Positions 22,086-33,086 of a stretch of DNA of 64,000 bases are shown here, piece by piece. The notes beneath the pieces were generated by a model. The model searched no databases. It saw only the letters and a list, made by a program, of their open reading frames with translations, and had not been told where the DNA came from. Within the stretch, counting starts at the first letter, position 1, and each line of letters opens with the position of its first letter. The DNA is from Hypericum androsaemum (lineage: Eukaryota; Streptophyta; Magnoliopsida; Malpighiales; Hypericaceae): the NCBI GenBank assembly GCA_963995505.1, contig OZ023182.1:18679619-18743618 (forward strand), written 5' to 3'. The position numbers and the translations under genes are program-made.

Positions 22086-22246
22086 TAAGCTCATAATTGA
22101 CAGCACAATAAATGTCAAATTGAGCCCCATATTTAACCCCAGAACTAGCAGCACAGTAAACAAGAGAATACATTATAGCAACATTATAAAAAATTAAATT
22201 TTAGAAAATTAAAAGAACAATCTAAAAAAAGGCAGTCAAACAAACA

Positions 22247-22396
22247 ATGAAGAAAACTATGTTCAATGCCTTACTTTGCATCATTATTCTTGCTATGTTA
22301 CTAGAACTCGGCGAAACAAACAACACATGGCATATGCATGTGGTCAATAACCTAAGTGGCCCTCCCCAGTTGCTTGTGCATTGCAACTCCAAGGAT
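22247..22396 (+). pseudogene. SPH copy 1, 5' part (self-incompatibility S1 family)
   Basis: The ATG opens a signal peptide (ALLCIIILAML) followed by WHMHVVNNLSGPPQLLVHCNSKD, the conserved start of plant S-protein homologs. These are small secreted cysteine-containing proteins related to the Papaver stigma S protein. After the KD residues the frame is cut by the LTR of copia D at 22397. The rest resumes at 27944. Upstream are the 64-bp repeats and a GGCAGTCAAACAAACA leader shared with copies 2 and 3. Confidence 0.88.
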
Positions 22397-22666
22397 TGTT
22401 AGGGTTTGTCTCAAATTCTAGACAAATTAATACTCTATTATTATTTAGAGTAGGATTATAATCTCCTATATATATTGGCCTATGCCTAGGTCTTTTGTAT
22501 AGTAATCGAGAGTTGTGAGATAGAGAGAACCCTCACGGAGGCCTTGTAACCTGTTTGACTTGCATAGTGGACGACTCTCCTTTGCCCGTGGTTTTCTCCC
22601 CATCTTGGAGTTTCCACGTCATTCTTGTGTCTTGTGTTTTACTCGTTTCGATCTTATTTCTCAATA
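22397..22666 (+). repeat. 5' LTR of copia D
   Basis: Begins TGTTAGGGTTTGTCTC and ends TCTCAATA, where the right copy has the canonical CA end. A TATATATA motif lies near 22471. The 22681-23300 leader after it is GC rich and contains two long chance frames without a recognisable domain. Confidence 0.9.
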
Positions 22667-22668
22667 AT

Positions 22669-22680
22669 TGGTATCAGAGC
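22669..22680 (+). other. Primer binding site, initiator tRNA-Met
   Basis: TGGTATCAGAGC, two bases after the 5' LTR of copia D, the standard primer site for plant copia reverse transcription. Confidence 0.9.
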
Positions 22681-23302
22681 CGGATCTGAGACTCGAGTAT
22701 ACGACACGAAAAAAAGGTAGATTTTGAAATCGGGGAAATTGAGATCGTGGGTTTCCTTCCACCCACCGCCGATCATCAAGCAGCAGGCCGCCGCCCCGAT
22801 CAACCGCCACCCGAGGTCCGCCCGCGTCCCTTCCGTCGAGACCCACCCGCGCGCCGCCCACTTTGTCGCTGTTCGAGGAGCCATCACAGCGGTAAGCGAA
22901 GACCGCTTGTCAGGTTTTCTGGGTTCCTGCGTGAACCCGAAGCAAGCAGAGGAGAGGAGAATGCCCCGCGACCCGCCGTCGCCCCGCCGTCACCTAGAGG
23001 AGGCGACCATTCCCCGCACTCTATCGCCGCGCCTGGGGAGGAGGAGATCCATCGCCGAGAAGAAGGAACCCGCGTCGGGTCTTTGGGGTTCGAGTCTGAA
23101 CTCGCCGCTCGTGGAGGAGACCAGTGCATCGTCCCCACGCACCGCTGCCCCCTCGATGCGACCGAGTCCACCGTTTGCCATTCGCCCATCGTCGTTCAGC
23201 CGCCTCGCCGTGGTGGTCGTCGGATTGAGCGGCCGCCTGTCCTGAATTTGGGTTTTTTTTTAAAAAAACCCTAGTTTCGAGTTGACTTAGTCAATGGTTT
23301 GA

Positions 23303-24592
23303 TTGGTTGACCAAAAGTCAACTGTTTTGGCTGATTTTGATTTTCTAACCAGTTTTGGGCTGACTTCCATAAAGTACGAAATCTCTCAATTGACGAGGAA
23401 AACTAATTTTTCCTTGTGGCAGGTGAAGATGCATGCTATTCTGACACATTTAGAGCTGGATGAGACTCTACTTGATAAAAAGTTGATGCCTTCGAGTTGG
23501 GATGCTGCGATGAAGGCGTCAAAGAACCGTAAGGCTGTGAGTCAGATCCAGTTGTATCTGTCAGATGATATTTTGCGGGACGTGTTGAAGGAGACAACAT
23601 CTTCCTCATTATGGGCAAAGCTTGAAAAGTTGTGCATGCCCAAGAGTTTGACCAACAAACTGTGCTTGAAGCAATGACTATTTTCTATCCGGATGCAAGA
23701 AGATAAGTCTGCTCACGACCACCTTAATAAATTTAAGGATATAGTGGCTGATCTTAGAACTCTGGATGTGAAATATGATGATAAAAATCTTGCTTTATTG
23801 TTATTGTGCTCGTTGCCTGCTTCTTATCAGCAATTCAGAGATACTCTGTTGTTCAGCCATGATACTCTGAGTTGGGATGATGTTCATGATTCGCTCTTGG
23901 AGAAAGAGAGAATTGATAAGCACACTGTGAGTTCCTCTGAAAATGGCTAAGGGACTGGCTTGGTCGTAAGAGGGAGGTCTGAGGAGAGGAATGCTAAGTT
24001 TATTTCAAGGAAGAAGAGCAGAAGCAAATTAAGGTCAATGCACAAGGATAAGACTTGTTTTAACTGTCATAAGGTTGGGCATATTAAATAGTTCTGTCCG
24101 GAGCTGAAGAACAAGAAGAAGGGCGAAAAGTCCAGTGCTCCGAAAGGAGAAAGTTTTGATAGCGGCAATGCTAGTGTTGCCACCACCACTCAGAAAGAAG
24201 AATCTGATGGAGACCTTTTATCTGTGATTGATGGAAAGTCTAAAGTTGATGCTACTTGGGTCCTTGATTCTGCGTGTATATTTCATATGTGTCCCATCAG
24301 AGACTGGTTTTTAATATATGAACATGCGGAGGGTAATGTTCTCATGGAAAATAATTTTGTCTGCAAGATTATTGGTATTGGCACAGTGAAGATCAAGATG
24401 CATGATGGTGTCATTTGAACCTTGACGAATGTGAGGTATATCCCTGATTTGAAGCGGAACTTGATTTTGCTGAGTACTCTTAATACATTGGGGTACAGGT
24501 ACACCGGAGAAGGTGGAGTTCTTCGTGTGAGTAAGAACTCATTAGTACATATGAAGACCAAAAAGGAGGTTGGGAATCTGTATGTTTTGTAG
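23303..24592 (+). pseudogene. Copia D gag and protease
   Basis: Gag (LTRKTNFSLWQVKMHAIL, then LLCSLPASYQQFRDTLL), the knuckle CFNCHKVGHIK-FCPEL with a stop inside, and protease with WVLDSACIFHMC, where the usual Thr-Gly is replaced (DSAC). In-frame stops are at 23675, about 23948, about 24089, 24416 and 24590. Where the family residue is clear (Arg at 23675 and 24416, Gln at 24590), each fits CGA to TGA or CAG to TAG. There is no convincing ATG at the frame start, which is approximate. Confidence 0.85.
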
Positions 24593-24634
24593 GGTTCTAC
24601 AATTACAGGGACTGCTGATGCTGCATCTGGCTCA

Positions 24635-25350
24635 TTGACAGATTCTGAGAACACCTCATTGTGGCATATGGGACTTGGTCACATGAGCGAGAAAGGCATG
24701 ACCGAGCTAAATAGGAGAGGATTATTATGTGGACAGGGTATTGGGAAGCTAGAATTTTGTGAGCACTGTGTGTTTGGCAAGCAGAAGAAAGTCAGTTTTC
24801 AGAAAGGTGTGCACACTACAAAGGAAAAACTTGACTATGTTCATTCTGATCTTTGGAGACCGTCTCAAGTTGCAATAAAGAATAGTTCCAAGTATATGCT
24901 GACTATTATTGATGATTATTCGAGGAAGGTGTGGGCGTTCTTCTTGAAGAGAAAGGATTATGTCTTTGTCACTTTCAAGCAGTGGAAGACTATGATTGAA
25001 AAGCAGACTGGGAGAGATGTCAAGCATCTTTGCACAGACAATGGATTAAGTCATTTTGGGCTGAAGCTGCTTCCACTGCCTGTCACCTTGTCAATCGTAC
25101 ACCTCATTCATCATTTGATGGCAAGGTACCTGAAGAATTATGGTCTGGAAATCCTCCTAATAACGCTATTTTGAAGATATTTGGGTGTCCTGCCTATGCT
25201 CATGTGAACAATGGCAAGTTAGAGCCAAGATCTGTGAAGTGTATCTTTCTTGGCTATGCTTCTGGAGTGAAGGGATACAAGTTGTGGTGTCCCGAGCTGT
25301 CTAAAATCTTGTTGAGTACGAATATTATTTTAAAGAGACAGACATGCTGA
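24635..25350 (+). pseudogene. Copia D integrase with internal deletion
   Basis: The zinc-binding region (LWHMGLGHMSEKG, CEHCVFGKQ) and the first catalytic Asp (YVHSDLW) are present, as is the second in LCTDNG at about 25035. The text then jumps to SFWAEAASTACHLVNRTP, so roughly 60 codons containing the catalytic Glu (normally in NGVAERMNR) are missing, with a frame change at about 25045. The C-terminal FLGYASGVKGYKLW remains. The triad is incomplete and integration activity is lost. Confidence 0.9.
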
Positions 25351-27148
25351 GTAAGAGAGAGGATATTTTTTTACTTAGTATTCCGAGTGCTCCAAGTGTG
25401 GACTTGCAAAAGTCAAAAGTACAGGTGGAGTTTGATGCTGATCCAGAAGTAAGTTCCTTCCGTGATGTTAATTATCATGACCCTACTCATGGTGGGTTAT
25501 CTAATGAACCTGAGAATGTTGGCATAGTAGAGAGGGAGCCAGTATATTCTATTGCTAGAGACAGGCCCAGAAGAACTATCAGGCCTCCACAGAAGTTGGG
25601 TGAGGCTGATATTGTTGCTTTTGCCTTGAATGTGGTAGAAGAAGTTGATAGCTGTGAAGAACTGTCTAGTTACTCAGATGCTGTAAAGTCGAAAGAATCT
25701 GCTAGATGGTTGGTTGCTATGGAGGAAGAGATGAAATCTCTTCACAAGAACAAGACTTGGGAGATTAGTAAGCTGCCTAAGGATAAGAAGGTTGTCAGTA
25801 AGAAGAAGGATGGTATACCTAGAGTTGAAGAGCCTAGATATAAGGCTAGGCTATTGGCTAAAGGATATAGTCAGATTCCTGGTGTGGACTTTAATGAGGT
25901 ATTTTCACCAGTTGTGAAGCATACCTCGATTCGTTCTCTTCTTGGTGTTGTCGCTTTGCAGGATTTGGAGCTTGAACAGCTTGATGTGAAGACAGCTTTC
26001 TTGAATAGAGAGCTTGAGGAGCAGATTTATATGACACAGCCTGAGGGTTTTCATGTTGAAGACAAAGAAGACCATGTGTGCTTATTGAAGAAGTCCATGT
26101 ATGGCCTTAAGTAGTCTCTGAGGCAGTGGTATAAAAGGTTTGACTCCTTTATGATTTCTCATGGTTATGAGAGGAGCAAGTATGATAGTTGTGTTTGCTC
26201 TTGTATGTGGATGACATGTTAATTGCTGCAAATGACAAAAGAGAGGTGAAGAAGCTCAAAGCTCTGTTGAGTAGGGAGTTTGAGATGAAACATTTGGGTC
26301 CTGCTAAGAAGATTCTAAGTATGGAGATTGCCAGAGATAGAGGAGCAAGAAAATTATTTCTGAGTCAGGAGAGTTACATTAAAAAGGTACTTGACAGGTT
26401 TGATGTGACTGGTAATCCTGTGAGTACTCCTCTTGGTACACATTTTTGGCTTTTGTCTACTTTATCTCCACAGTCAGCTGCTGAGATTGATTACATGTCT
26501 AGTGTTCCATACTCCAGTGCTGTTGGTTCTCTGATGTATGCTATGGTTTGCACACGCCCAGATTTGGCCTATGCTGTGAGTATTGTTAGCAGGTTTATGG
26601 CAAATCCTGGAGAAGGTTATTGGAGAGCAGTGGAGTAGATTATGAGGTACTTGAAGGGTACCAAAGGCGTGTGTCTACAGTTTGAACGCACCAGTGATGG
26701 AGTTGTTGGTTTCATGGATTCAAATTATGCTGGAGATCTTGAAAAGTTCAGGTCCTTGTCTGGATATGTCTTCGCTCTTGGAGGATGTGCTATCAGTTGG
26801 AGAGCTTGTCTACAGGCCACATTGGCGCTGTCTACCACTGAGGCGGAGTACATGGCTATAACTGAAGGTGTGAAGGAGGCTATCTAGTTGAAAAGTTTCT
26901 TCAGTAAAATCTGTGAGAAGCTACAGGCCAGTACAGTGTACTGTGATAGTCAAAGTGCTATCCATCTTACGAGGGATGCTATGTATCATGAGAGGACGAA
27001 GCACATTGATGTGAGGTACAACTTCATCCGGGAGCATGTTGCTCAAGATGACATTGTTGTGAGCAAGATAGGTACCAAGGACAACCCTGCTGACATGTTG
27101 ACGTAGCCGCTTTCTGGTACTAAGTTCGAGCATTGCTTGGACTTGGTA
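25344..27148 (+). pseudogene. Copia D reverse transcriptase and RNase H
   Basis: RT begins in a polar linker, then ARWLVAMEEEM, QLDVKTAFLN and a TAG at 26112 in place of the Gln of MYGLKQ. A frameshift near 26190-26205 precedes LLLYVDDMLIA (YVDD). RNase H follows with SLSGYVFALGG, TTEAEYMA and VYCDSQSAIHL, ending KDNPADMLT. Further TAG codons at 26636 and 26885 replace expected Trp. The gene order and motifs are complete, the reading frame is not. Confidence 0.9.
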
Positions 27149-27207
27149 GGTGTTCATGCTTGATGTTGATTGCCCACTAGGGGCTGGTGGTGAAGGTGGA
27201 GTAGCGT

Positions 27208-27655
27208 TGACATGAAAAGGCATGAAAAGGCATGATATGGCAAGAAATGGCAAGAAAAGGCAAGGAAAGGCATGAAAAGGCAAGAAAAGGCATGAAAAGG
27301 CAGGAAAAGGAAAGAAAAGGCATGAAAAGGCAAGAAAAGGAAAGAAAAGGCATGAAAAGGCAAGAAAAGGCATGAAAAGGCAAGAAAAGGAATAAAAAGG
27401 CAAAAAATGCATGAAAAGGTATGAAAAGGCAAGAAAAGGAAAGAAAATGCATGAACAGGCAAAAAAATGCATGAAAAGGCAAGAAAAGGAAAGAAAAGGA
27501 ATAAAAAGGCAAAAAAATGCATGAAAAGGTATGAAAAGGCAAGAAAAGGAAAGAAAAGGCATGAACAGGCAAAAAAATGCATGAAAAGGCAAGAAAAGGC
27601 ATGAAAAGGCAAGAAAAGGAAAGAAAAGGCATGAAAAGGCAAGAAAAGCATGAAT
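27208..27655 (+). repeat. Purine-rich 10-bp tandem repeat in copia D
   Basis: About 45 near-perfect copies of AAAAGGCATG / AAAAGGCAAG / AAAAGGAAAG variants, almost all purine on the plus strand, between the end of pol and the 3' LTR. Longer composite blocks (with AAAAAATGCATG) recur, showing secondary duplication. All three minus frames are open (Phe/Leu/Ser/Cys/His rich) only because the unit lacks stops. Confidence 0.92.
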
Positions 27656-27674
27656 TTGGTCCAAGGTGGAGATT

Positions 27675-27943
27675 TGTTAGGGTTTGTCTCAAATTCTAGA
27701 CAAATTAGTACTCTATTCCTATTTAGAGTAGGGTTATAATCTCCTATATATATTGGCTATGCCTAGGTCTTTTGTGTAGTAGTCGAGAGTTGTGAGGTAG
27801 AGAGAACCCTCACGGAGGCCTTGTAACCTGTTTGACTCGCATAGTGGACGACTCTCCTTTGCCCGTGGTTTTCTCCCCGTCTTGAGGTTTCCACGTAATT
27901 CTTGTGTCTTGTATTTTACTCGTTTCGATCTTATTTCTCAACA
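27675..27943 (+). repeat. 3' LTR of copia D
   Basis: Starts TGTTAGGG directly after a purine tract (AAGGTGGAGAT) and ends TCTCAACA at the SPH sequence. Compared with the left LTR it shows mostly transitions and one single-base length difference. Confidence 0.9.
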
Positions 27944-28048
27944 ATGATCACCTTGGAAATCACTACCTCAGTGTTGGCCAGGAACAATTTTGGGGATTTG
28001 ATGTGAATTTTTGGGGTAATTTTATTTTGGGAAATCCTCCAATATGCT
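27944..28048 (+). pseudogene. SPH copy 1, 3' part
   Basis: Resumes the frame cut at 22396: DHLGNHYLSVGQEQFWGFDVNFWG matches the DDLGGHYLNVGQEVNWKFDVNLWD segment of copy 2. After the FWG the sequence leaves the family and stops soon (TGA near 28046), so the second half with the remaining cysteines was already missing or diverged. 28080-28310 matches 11755-12450. Confidence 0.82.
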
Positions 28049-28310
28049 CTTGATTTTGATTTTATTTATTATTCCTTTATATATATCACTTGTCTACTAA
28101 TTTTCTGTTGGTAATTTTGTTATAACGTGATCAAGTTGGTACACGGTTAATGTTCCCATGATCACTAAACTTAAGAAAATTTTAGTTCATTGTTTTTTTT
28201 CTATTGATGGTCATTAACCTATATAAATTGATCATCCTCACAATTGTCCTGCCAAATCGGGCAAATTATTGATGTAAATATGATGTCGTAACAAAAAATA
28301 TGAAGTCAAA

Positions 28311-30254
28311 TTTCAATTTATTATCAAACAATTAAAAAAAAGGTGATAAAAATAGATTAAAAGAAATTCAGTTTCCGATGCCACCCACTAGCACTTGCCT
28401 TCATCAACCTAGACAGTGTTATCGTGAATACTCGTCATGCTATGTCAGACCTAAGGTTTCATAAGCGAGCTTGTCTTTGTACATGGTCCCAACTCGCTTG
28501 TGAAGAAAGCATCACATTCTTGGCAAGATCAAAGAAGACGTGTCCTTGGTCATCATATCATTCGAGAGGGAAGAGTCCGAGGGGCGATAGTAAAAAATTC
28601 GATTCGAAAATCAGTAAAGTTGGTACTTTTTTCCACCGTCTTAATGTACATCCTTTGGAGTTAGGCTTCGAAACAGTGCTTCGTATCAAAGCACACTATC
28701 GCCAGTTCACAACTAACTCTCATCCATGTTATCCTTTGGAGTACAAGGCTCGGATTTTTTATTTGATACGTAAAGTTGTATTAATTCTACCGAAAGATAA
28801 TTACAGAATAATTATATCGGAATGTACATCGCGTACAACACCGAGTACCTAAAGTACTACATAGACAGTATCTAAGAAAAAATAAAGTAAAAGGCTCAGA
28901 TCTTTTGTCCTTATTCGGTATCGGTTTATCAAACATCGTCGATACCAAATCTTCGAGTGTTTCCAGAAACGACGACACAGAAAACTTGTCTGCAATCTCA
29001 AATGAGAAAACAGTTATTAGTGTAATCACAAGTCAGTCTCAATCAGATGAAGAACCCATAAAACATCGAGAATCTGAATCTGAATCTAAAGTTTTAAAAA
29101 AATAAATTTGTTTAGAACTAAAGGAATTCTTATTTTGATTAAAAGTCAGATTTAGAACTCCTACCAAAATAGGTCGGAATTGCACTGACCAAATGGGAAT
29201 TTGCTGAGAAATGACATCTATACCCTCGCTTCTCTAATCTTCCATCTCTCTCCTTCGAAAGTCTCGTAGCTTGTTCTTGTTCTTCCGTGACCTTCCTCGA
29301 GTTATGTCTCTAACCTCTTCCCCCTTTCTATTGGCCAATGTCGACTTCCCAATCAGAATACTCTCCGAAGTTTACTTCTTTGGTAATTAATTTTCCCCTT
29401 TGGTTTCCCGCTCTTAGTTAGTTCCCGACACGGGTAAGCAATTTGGGCTCTGCTCGATTGTCGTGGGTTTTGTGGAAGTTTTGACGGAATTATGGGTTCA
29501 ATTTGAAGTTAGGGATTTTGCTTTGCTTGGTGTTGGGGATTTCAATTTGGAGTGAGCGGAACTGAGGAGGAGGACGAGCTTGATCTCTAGGGTTTATGCT
29601 TTCGGGTATTGCAGATGGGATCTGGGTTGGCATTAAGTTTTTTGATCTTTAGTAAATACCCTGTTGGTGTAAAGAGCACATAAAGGAGTTTGTTGGATGT
29701 TGTATGTATCGGTTTAGTTTGAGAGATGCAAGCAACCTCCCTCAGCAGTAGAGCTCCAGAATTGATTTGGTTGAATTGAAATTAGTCTTTTGCTAAATGT
29801 GACTTTAGCATGTTGGATTGGATATTTCCATGACTAAACTAAGTAATGGTGGAGTTTTTAGTTCTTTATTTATGACCAGTGATCTTCTTCCTCAAGTGAC
29901 GTGCTCCTGGGGAGTCCGTCAAATTGTTAGAGGTTGAACTTGAAGTTAGAGCTCTGGAAGAGTTACAGGGGTGTTTAAGTAAAAAGAAAGAATCAATTCT
30001 TGTGTTTAAGTTTTGTTTCCAAACAAGACAATGAAAAAAAGATTTTATTTTTATTTCTATTCAGATTTAGAAATATAATTCTTTTCTCAATAGATTTGAA
30101 TTTGATTCCAAATAAACTGTCGTGGGCAGAATGTTTTAACCGTTTGAGTTATTAGCACTATGGTAACCCAAAGGAAAGCCGAACAGGTAGAAGCATTCAG
30201 AAAACTGAACATACACCTACCTCTCTTCTAATGACCCTCCACAGTCATTCACCT
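28311..30254. other. No recognised gene; part resembles SPH flanking sequence
   Basis: 28670-28930 shares blocks with 20980-21400 and 36985-37100 (CTATCGCCAGTTCAC, CTCTCATCCATGTTATC, GTACAAGGCTCGGAT). A plus-strand frame at 28424-28852 has no recognised domain and overlaps these non-coding repeats. 28905-29105 has a short Ser/Glu-rich frame. 29230-29620 looks like transcribed-leader sequence (pyrimidine-rich, then a possible short exon at 29304 before GTAATT), but no product is recognisable. Confidence 0.4.
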
Positions 30255-30267
30255 ACATGGTTCTATC

Positions 30268-30949
30268 TTTTTTTTGAAAAGTATAGATGTATTATTAAAC
30301 CTCCAAGATAAGTACAAGAGAATAAAGTCACTGGGTTTGCGCAGAGAGCAAACAACAGCTAAGTCACAGGCTAGGATCCAAGGAAACTACACCAGAAGAA
30401 AAAGCATAATACAGCAGAACACCTAGTTCGATCAGTAGCTACGCCATGGCTCTGAGAGCCAAGAACACGTCCTGAAATTAAATCTGTGGGGATATACCCG
30501 ACCATAAAGACCACTCAGCTGTACACCTAGAGACGTTCATGAGTAGTTTGTTGACAGAGAAGGGTTCATTGTCAAAAACTACTCTGTTTCTTGCTTTCCA
30601 AATGCACCAGCAAACCGCCGCCAACAACGTGTACCAAATTTGCTTTCGCAATCTCCCATGTACCAAACCCACCCACAAGTCTGGGAAGTGCAAAATAGAG
30701 CCTCCTATACACCAGCTAACCCCTGCCAAGTTTGCCAACAAGTCCCAGACCTTCGTTACAAATGGGCAGCGAAGAAAAAGGTGATCCGATGTTTCGCACT
30801 CCAGCCTACAAATCGGGCACAAGGAATCGGCCCTACCTAATATACCGATGCGATGCAAGTTATCTCTATTCTTTACTCGACCTTGCAAAGCCATCCAGAG
30901 AAAGCAGCTGACTTTATATGGGACCAGCTTCGACCAGCCATTTTTGAGC
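30268..30949 (-). mobile_element. 5'-truncated LINE-1 with 13-bp target duplication
   Basis: Perfect 13-bp duplications ACATGGTTCTATC lie at 30255-30267 and 30950-30962. A short poly(A) (T8 on plus, about 30268-30275) marks the 3' end. The minus-strand frame 30478-30949 encodes the zinc-binding end of plant L1 ORF2 (zf-RVT): VPYKVSCFLWMALQGRV, then CPICRLECETSDHLFLRCPF with the Cys/His set, and KARNRVVF near the end. Only about 680 bases of a roughly 6-kb element were copied. The frame is uninterrupted. Confidence 0.93.
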
Positions 30950-30962
30950 ACATGGTTCTATC

Positions 30963-31150
30963 AGCTTGACCACAAACAAACCTTCAACATAACAGTTCAA
31001 TTCAAATAAAACAGATGTGTCAAAATCAAAAAATTGGATGAATTGAAAACGGTGGGTCATCTTCAGATTTAGACTCTTGCAAATAATTCAAAAGTTTTTA
31101 AAAATTGTATGAATTGCAAAAAAAAAAATCAAAACAAGCCATTTGAACCT
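30963..31150 (-). pseudogene. Second RPN13-like gene fragment
   Basis: Collinear with intron and exon-edge sequence of the pseudogene at 41320-43993: CAGATGTGTCAAA as at 41465, then TCATCTTCAGATTTAG as at 42584, AATTCAAAAGTTTT, ATGAATTGCAA and AAACAAGCCATTTGAACCTGC as at 42671. The exon text between is reduced to a few codons (SKSEDDP). It was joined to the LINE target before that insertion. Not functional. Confidence 0.7.
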
Positions 31151-31978
31151 GCTTCTGAGACCTGAGGTGGGCGTCCACTTTGCGCAGGCGGACGTCCAAT
31201 GTCCGCTTTGCCCAAGGAGGGCTCCCACTGTCCGCTTTGCCATCCAAAGCGGGCATCTGCCTACCCAAAATAGACATCTGTCTTGGCCTGAATTTTTGAC
31301 CTCTTTCTACTTCGAATCTGAAGAAGTCATTAACTAAAAAGTTGTAGGTCTTTGTATTGTCTTTCCATAATCGAAGAAATCAGCTCACTGCAATGTCTGA
31401 GCCAAAATAAGTGGCTGATCTACCAAAGTCGAACATAACTCATCGAGTAAACTGACACCGAAACTTGAAGCTTTGTTTAGTCCCACTTTTGATCTGAATT
31501 AGGCAAAGCCCTACAAAACAAAATTTTAGATACATGTCTTATCTTTTCACGACCGCTAGAATTTTCTCATTCTGACTTACGAGTCCAAAGTAACGATCAA
31601 TTTACTAAAGATGATCATTTACCATCCAAGGTGTAAACGATTTGACGGATGTCCAAGTGTCAAAATGTGGGTGTAAATTTACCTTTAAAAAAACCATCAA
31701 AGGACAAGCCGAAGTGACGCCAAAGCCGTCTACCATCACCGATCTACATTTACCGATCTCGACCAAGGGAAGGCCATCATCGGTCTTGACTGATGGAAGA
31801 TCGTCATTGGTCTCGACCGAGGGAAAATCGTAAGCGGTCTCTACGAAACTTGAGACCGGAAGCAGCCTCCACCAAACTTATGATGTGTCAACATGCTGAT
31901 ACCGGAAACTGAGGCTTCACAACAGTCACTGAGGCTTGACACCGTTCACTGAAATTGAATTGATAAACTTCAACATAA
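31151..31978. other. No gene; short tandem repeats
   Basis: 31160-31280 has degenerate GTCCGCTTTGCC repeats. 31745-31840 has about three copies of a 27-base unit around CGGTCTCGACCGAGGGAAAATCG. 31640-31690 (GATTTGACGGATGTCCAAG, GGTGTAAATTTACC) matches 54628-54690 and may be the tail of a short dispersed element. No protein signal. Confidence 0.5.
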
Positions 31979-31980
31979 TA

Positions 31981-32543
31981 CAGTAAAACTTCTCTAAAAT
32001 ATTATTGTTGGCGCCGGAGAAAAATATCACTTTAGAGAGGTAATAACATAAGACAGGTTTACATTTTTTCTTTCCGAAAATATTAAACTTGAGCTTTTGA
32101 ACAATTAATACGTAAATGTCAAATAATTACTTTGTTTATATTCAAATCGCCAAAATGTTAGATTATAGCGTTATTCAAATATTTTACTCTATTGAAATAT
32201 TTTCTTATAACAAGACGACGATCACAAAGACCATTTGAAGACAATTGACAAGATCAGTAATGATGTAAAATTTATTAAACAAATAAATATAGCACAAACT
32301 ATTATCTTAAAATATATTTTTTTGAATAGAAAAGTATGTAAAAATATATGTATTTATTCAAAAATATCACTTTATATAAAAATTGGGACCAAAATTTAGC
32401 ACTAATTTTTTTTGAAAAAGTATTAGTTATTACGATAGAGAGATTATTAGATTTTAACACTCGTCCCGACTCGTGACCGAAATTTTTTATCAGTTTAGAG
32501 ATGTTATAACTTAAGAGAGGATCACTTTATAGAGGTTTTACTG
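31981..32543. mobile_element. TA-flanked MITE, mariner-like, 563 bp
   Basis: Ends CAGTAAAACTTCTCTAAAAT and (reversed) CAGTAAAACCTCTATAAAGT are flanked by TA on both sides (31979-31980 and 32544-32545). TA duplication is the hallmark of Tc1/mariner. The interior is AT rich with TATTGTTGGCGCCGG near the left end and no transposase. Confidence 0.75.
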
Positions 32544-32572
32544 TAGAACTTTTATTCTAATTAATAGAATCC

Positions 32573-32727
32573 TGGCGAACCGGGCCACCCGGAAGTATCT
32601 GACCGAACAGTCCGACCGAATTTTGGCCGGTCGAATTACATTCTAGTTTATAGGCAAAAATTGACCAGAATTTGGTCCAGGGTAGCAGTCCAACCAGTCG
32701 GACCGCCATTTTTAAAACATTGGTCCA
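32573..32727. repeat. Dispersed repeat also at 60051-60235 and near 37928-38030
   Basis: Contains CGGGCCACCCGGAAGTA, GACCGG and TTTTTAAAACATTGG. The 60-kb copy is inverted (CAATGTTTTCAAAATTG, GACCAGTCGGACCGCTACC, CTTTCGGGTGACCC). The CAATGTTTT end suggests a MITE family. Copy 3 of SPH is interrupted by a related piece after 37927. Confidence 0.6.
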
Positions 32728-33086
32728 GACAATTGGTAGCTACATTAATAAGAATTAATAAATAAAACTTACAAGAACACTAAAAGATATTAATTTTGAC
32801 AAATCTGAATATAACAAAAAACAAGATTCCATAAATATGTTATAAATAAACAAGATCCCGTATATACTTGATAAAAAATGATTCCATCTACAGATCTCCT
32901 AATTTGGTAATACTATCAATTGACCCATAGTATGTAAGCTCATAATTGACAGTACAATCAATGTCAAATTGAGCCCTATATTTAACTTCAGAATTGGCAG
33001 CCCAATAAACAAGAGAGTACATTATAAAAATTTAAGCTTTTAAAAAAATAAAGAAACAATCTGAAAGAAAGGCAATCAAACAAACA

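Larger units (their letters stand above)
22397..27943 (+). mobile_element. Ty1/copia element D (Tnt1/Tork-like) inside SPH copy 1
   Basis: LTRs 22397-22666 and 27675-27943 (about 270 bases, TGTTAGGG to TCAACA) differ at roughly 15-17 positions by eye, so the insertion is not recent. The flanks AGGAT and ATGAT are compatible with an altered 5-bp duplication. A tRNA-Met primer site follows the left LTR and an AGGTGGAGA purine tract precedes the right. Order gag, protease, integrase, RT, RNase H. Several nonsense codons, one frameshift and an integrase deletion inactivate it. Clade assignment is by motif style only. Confidence 0.93.

Noticed and set aside
21658..22163. Repeating minus frames (Tyr/Ile-rich) upstream of SPH copy 1
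   Set aside because: Shadow of the 64-bp minisatellite; the same applies to 37389-37680.
22724..23274. Two long plus frames of about 175 codons in the copia D leader
   Set aside because: Overlapping frames in a GC-rich leader between primer site and gag; Pro/Arg-rich with no domain.
27154..27692. Three overlapping minus-strand frames of Phe/Leu/Cys/His-rich repeats
   Set aside because: By-product of a stop-free purine decamer array inside a retrotransposon; unit length is not a multiple of three and no start or domain is present.
28424..28852. 142-codon plus frame
   Set aside because: Overlaps non-coding sequence shared with 20.9 kb and 37 kb; no domain.
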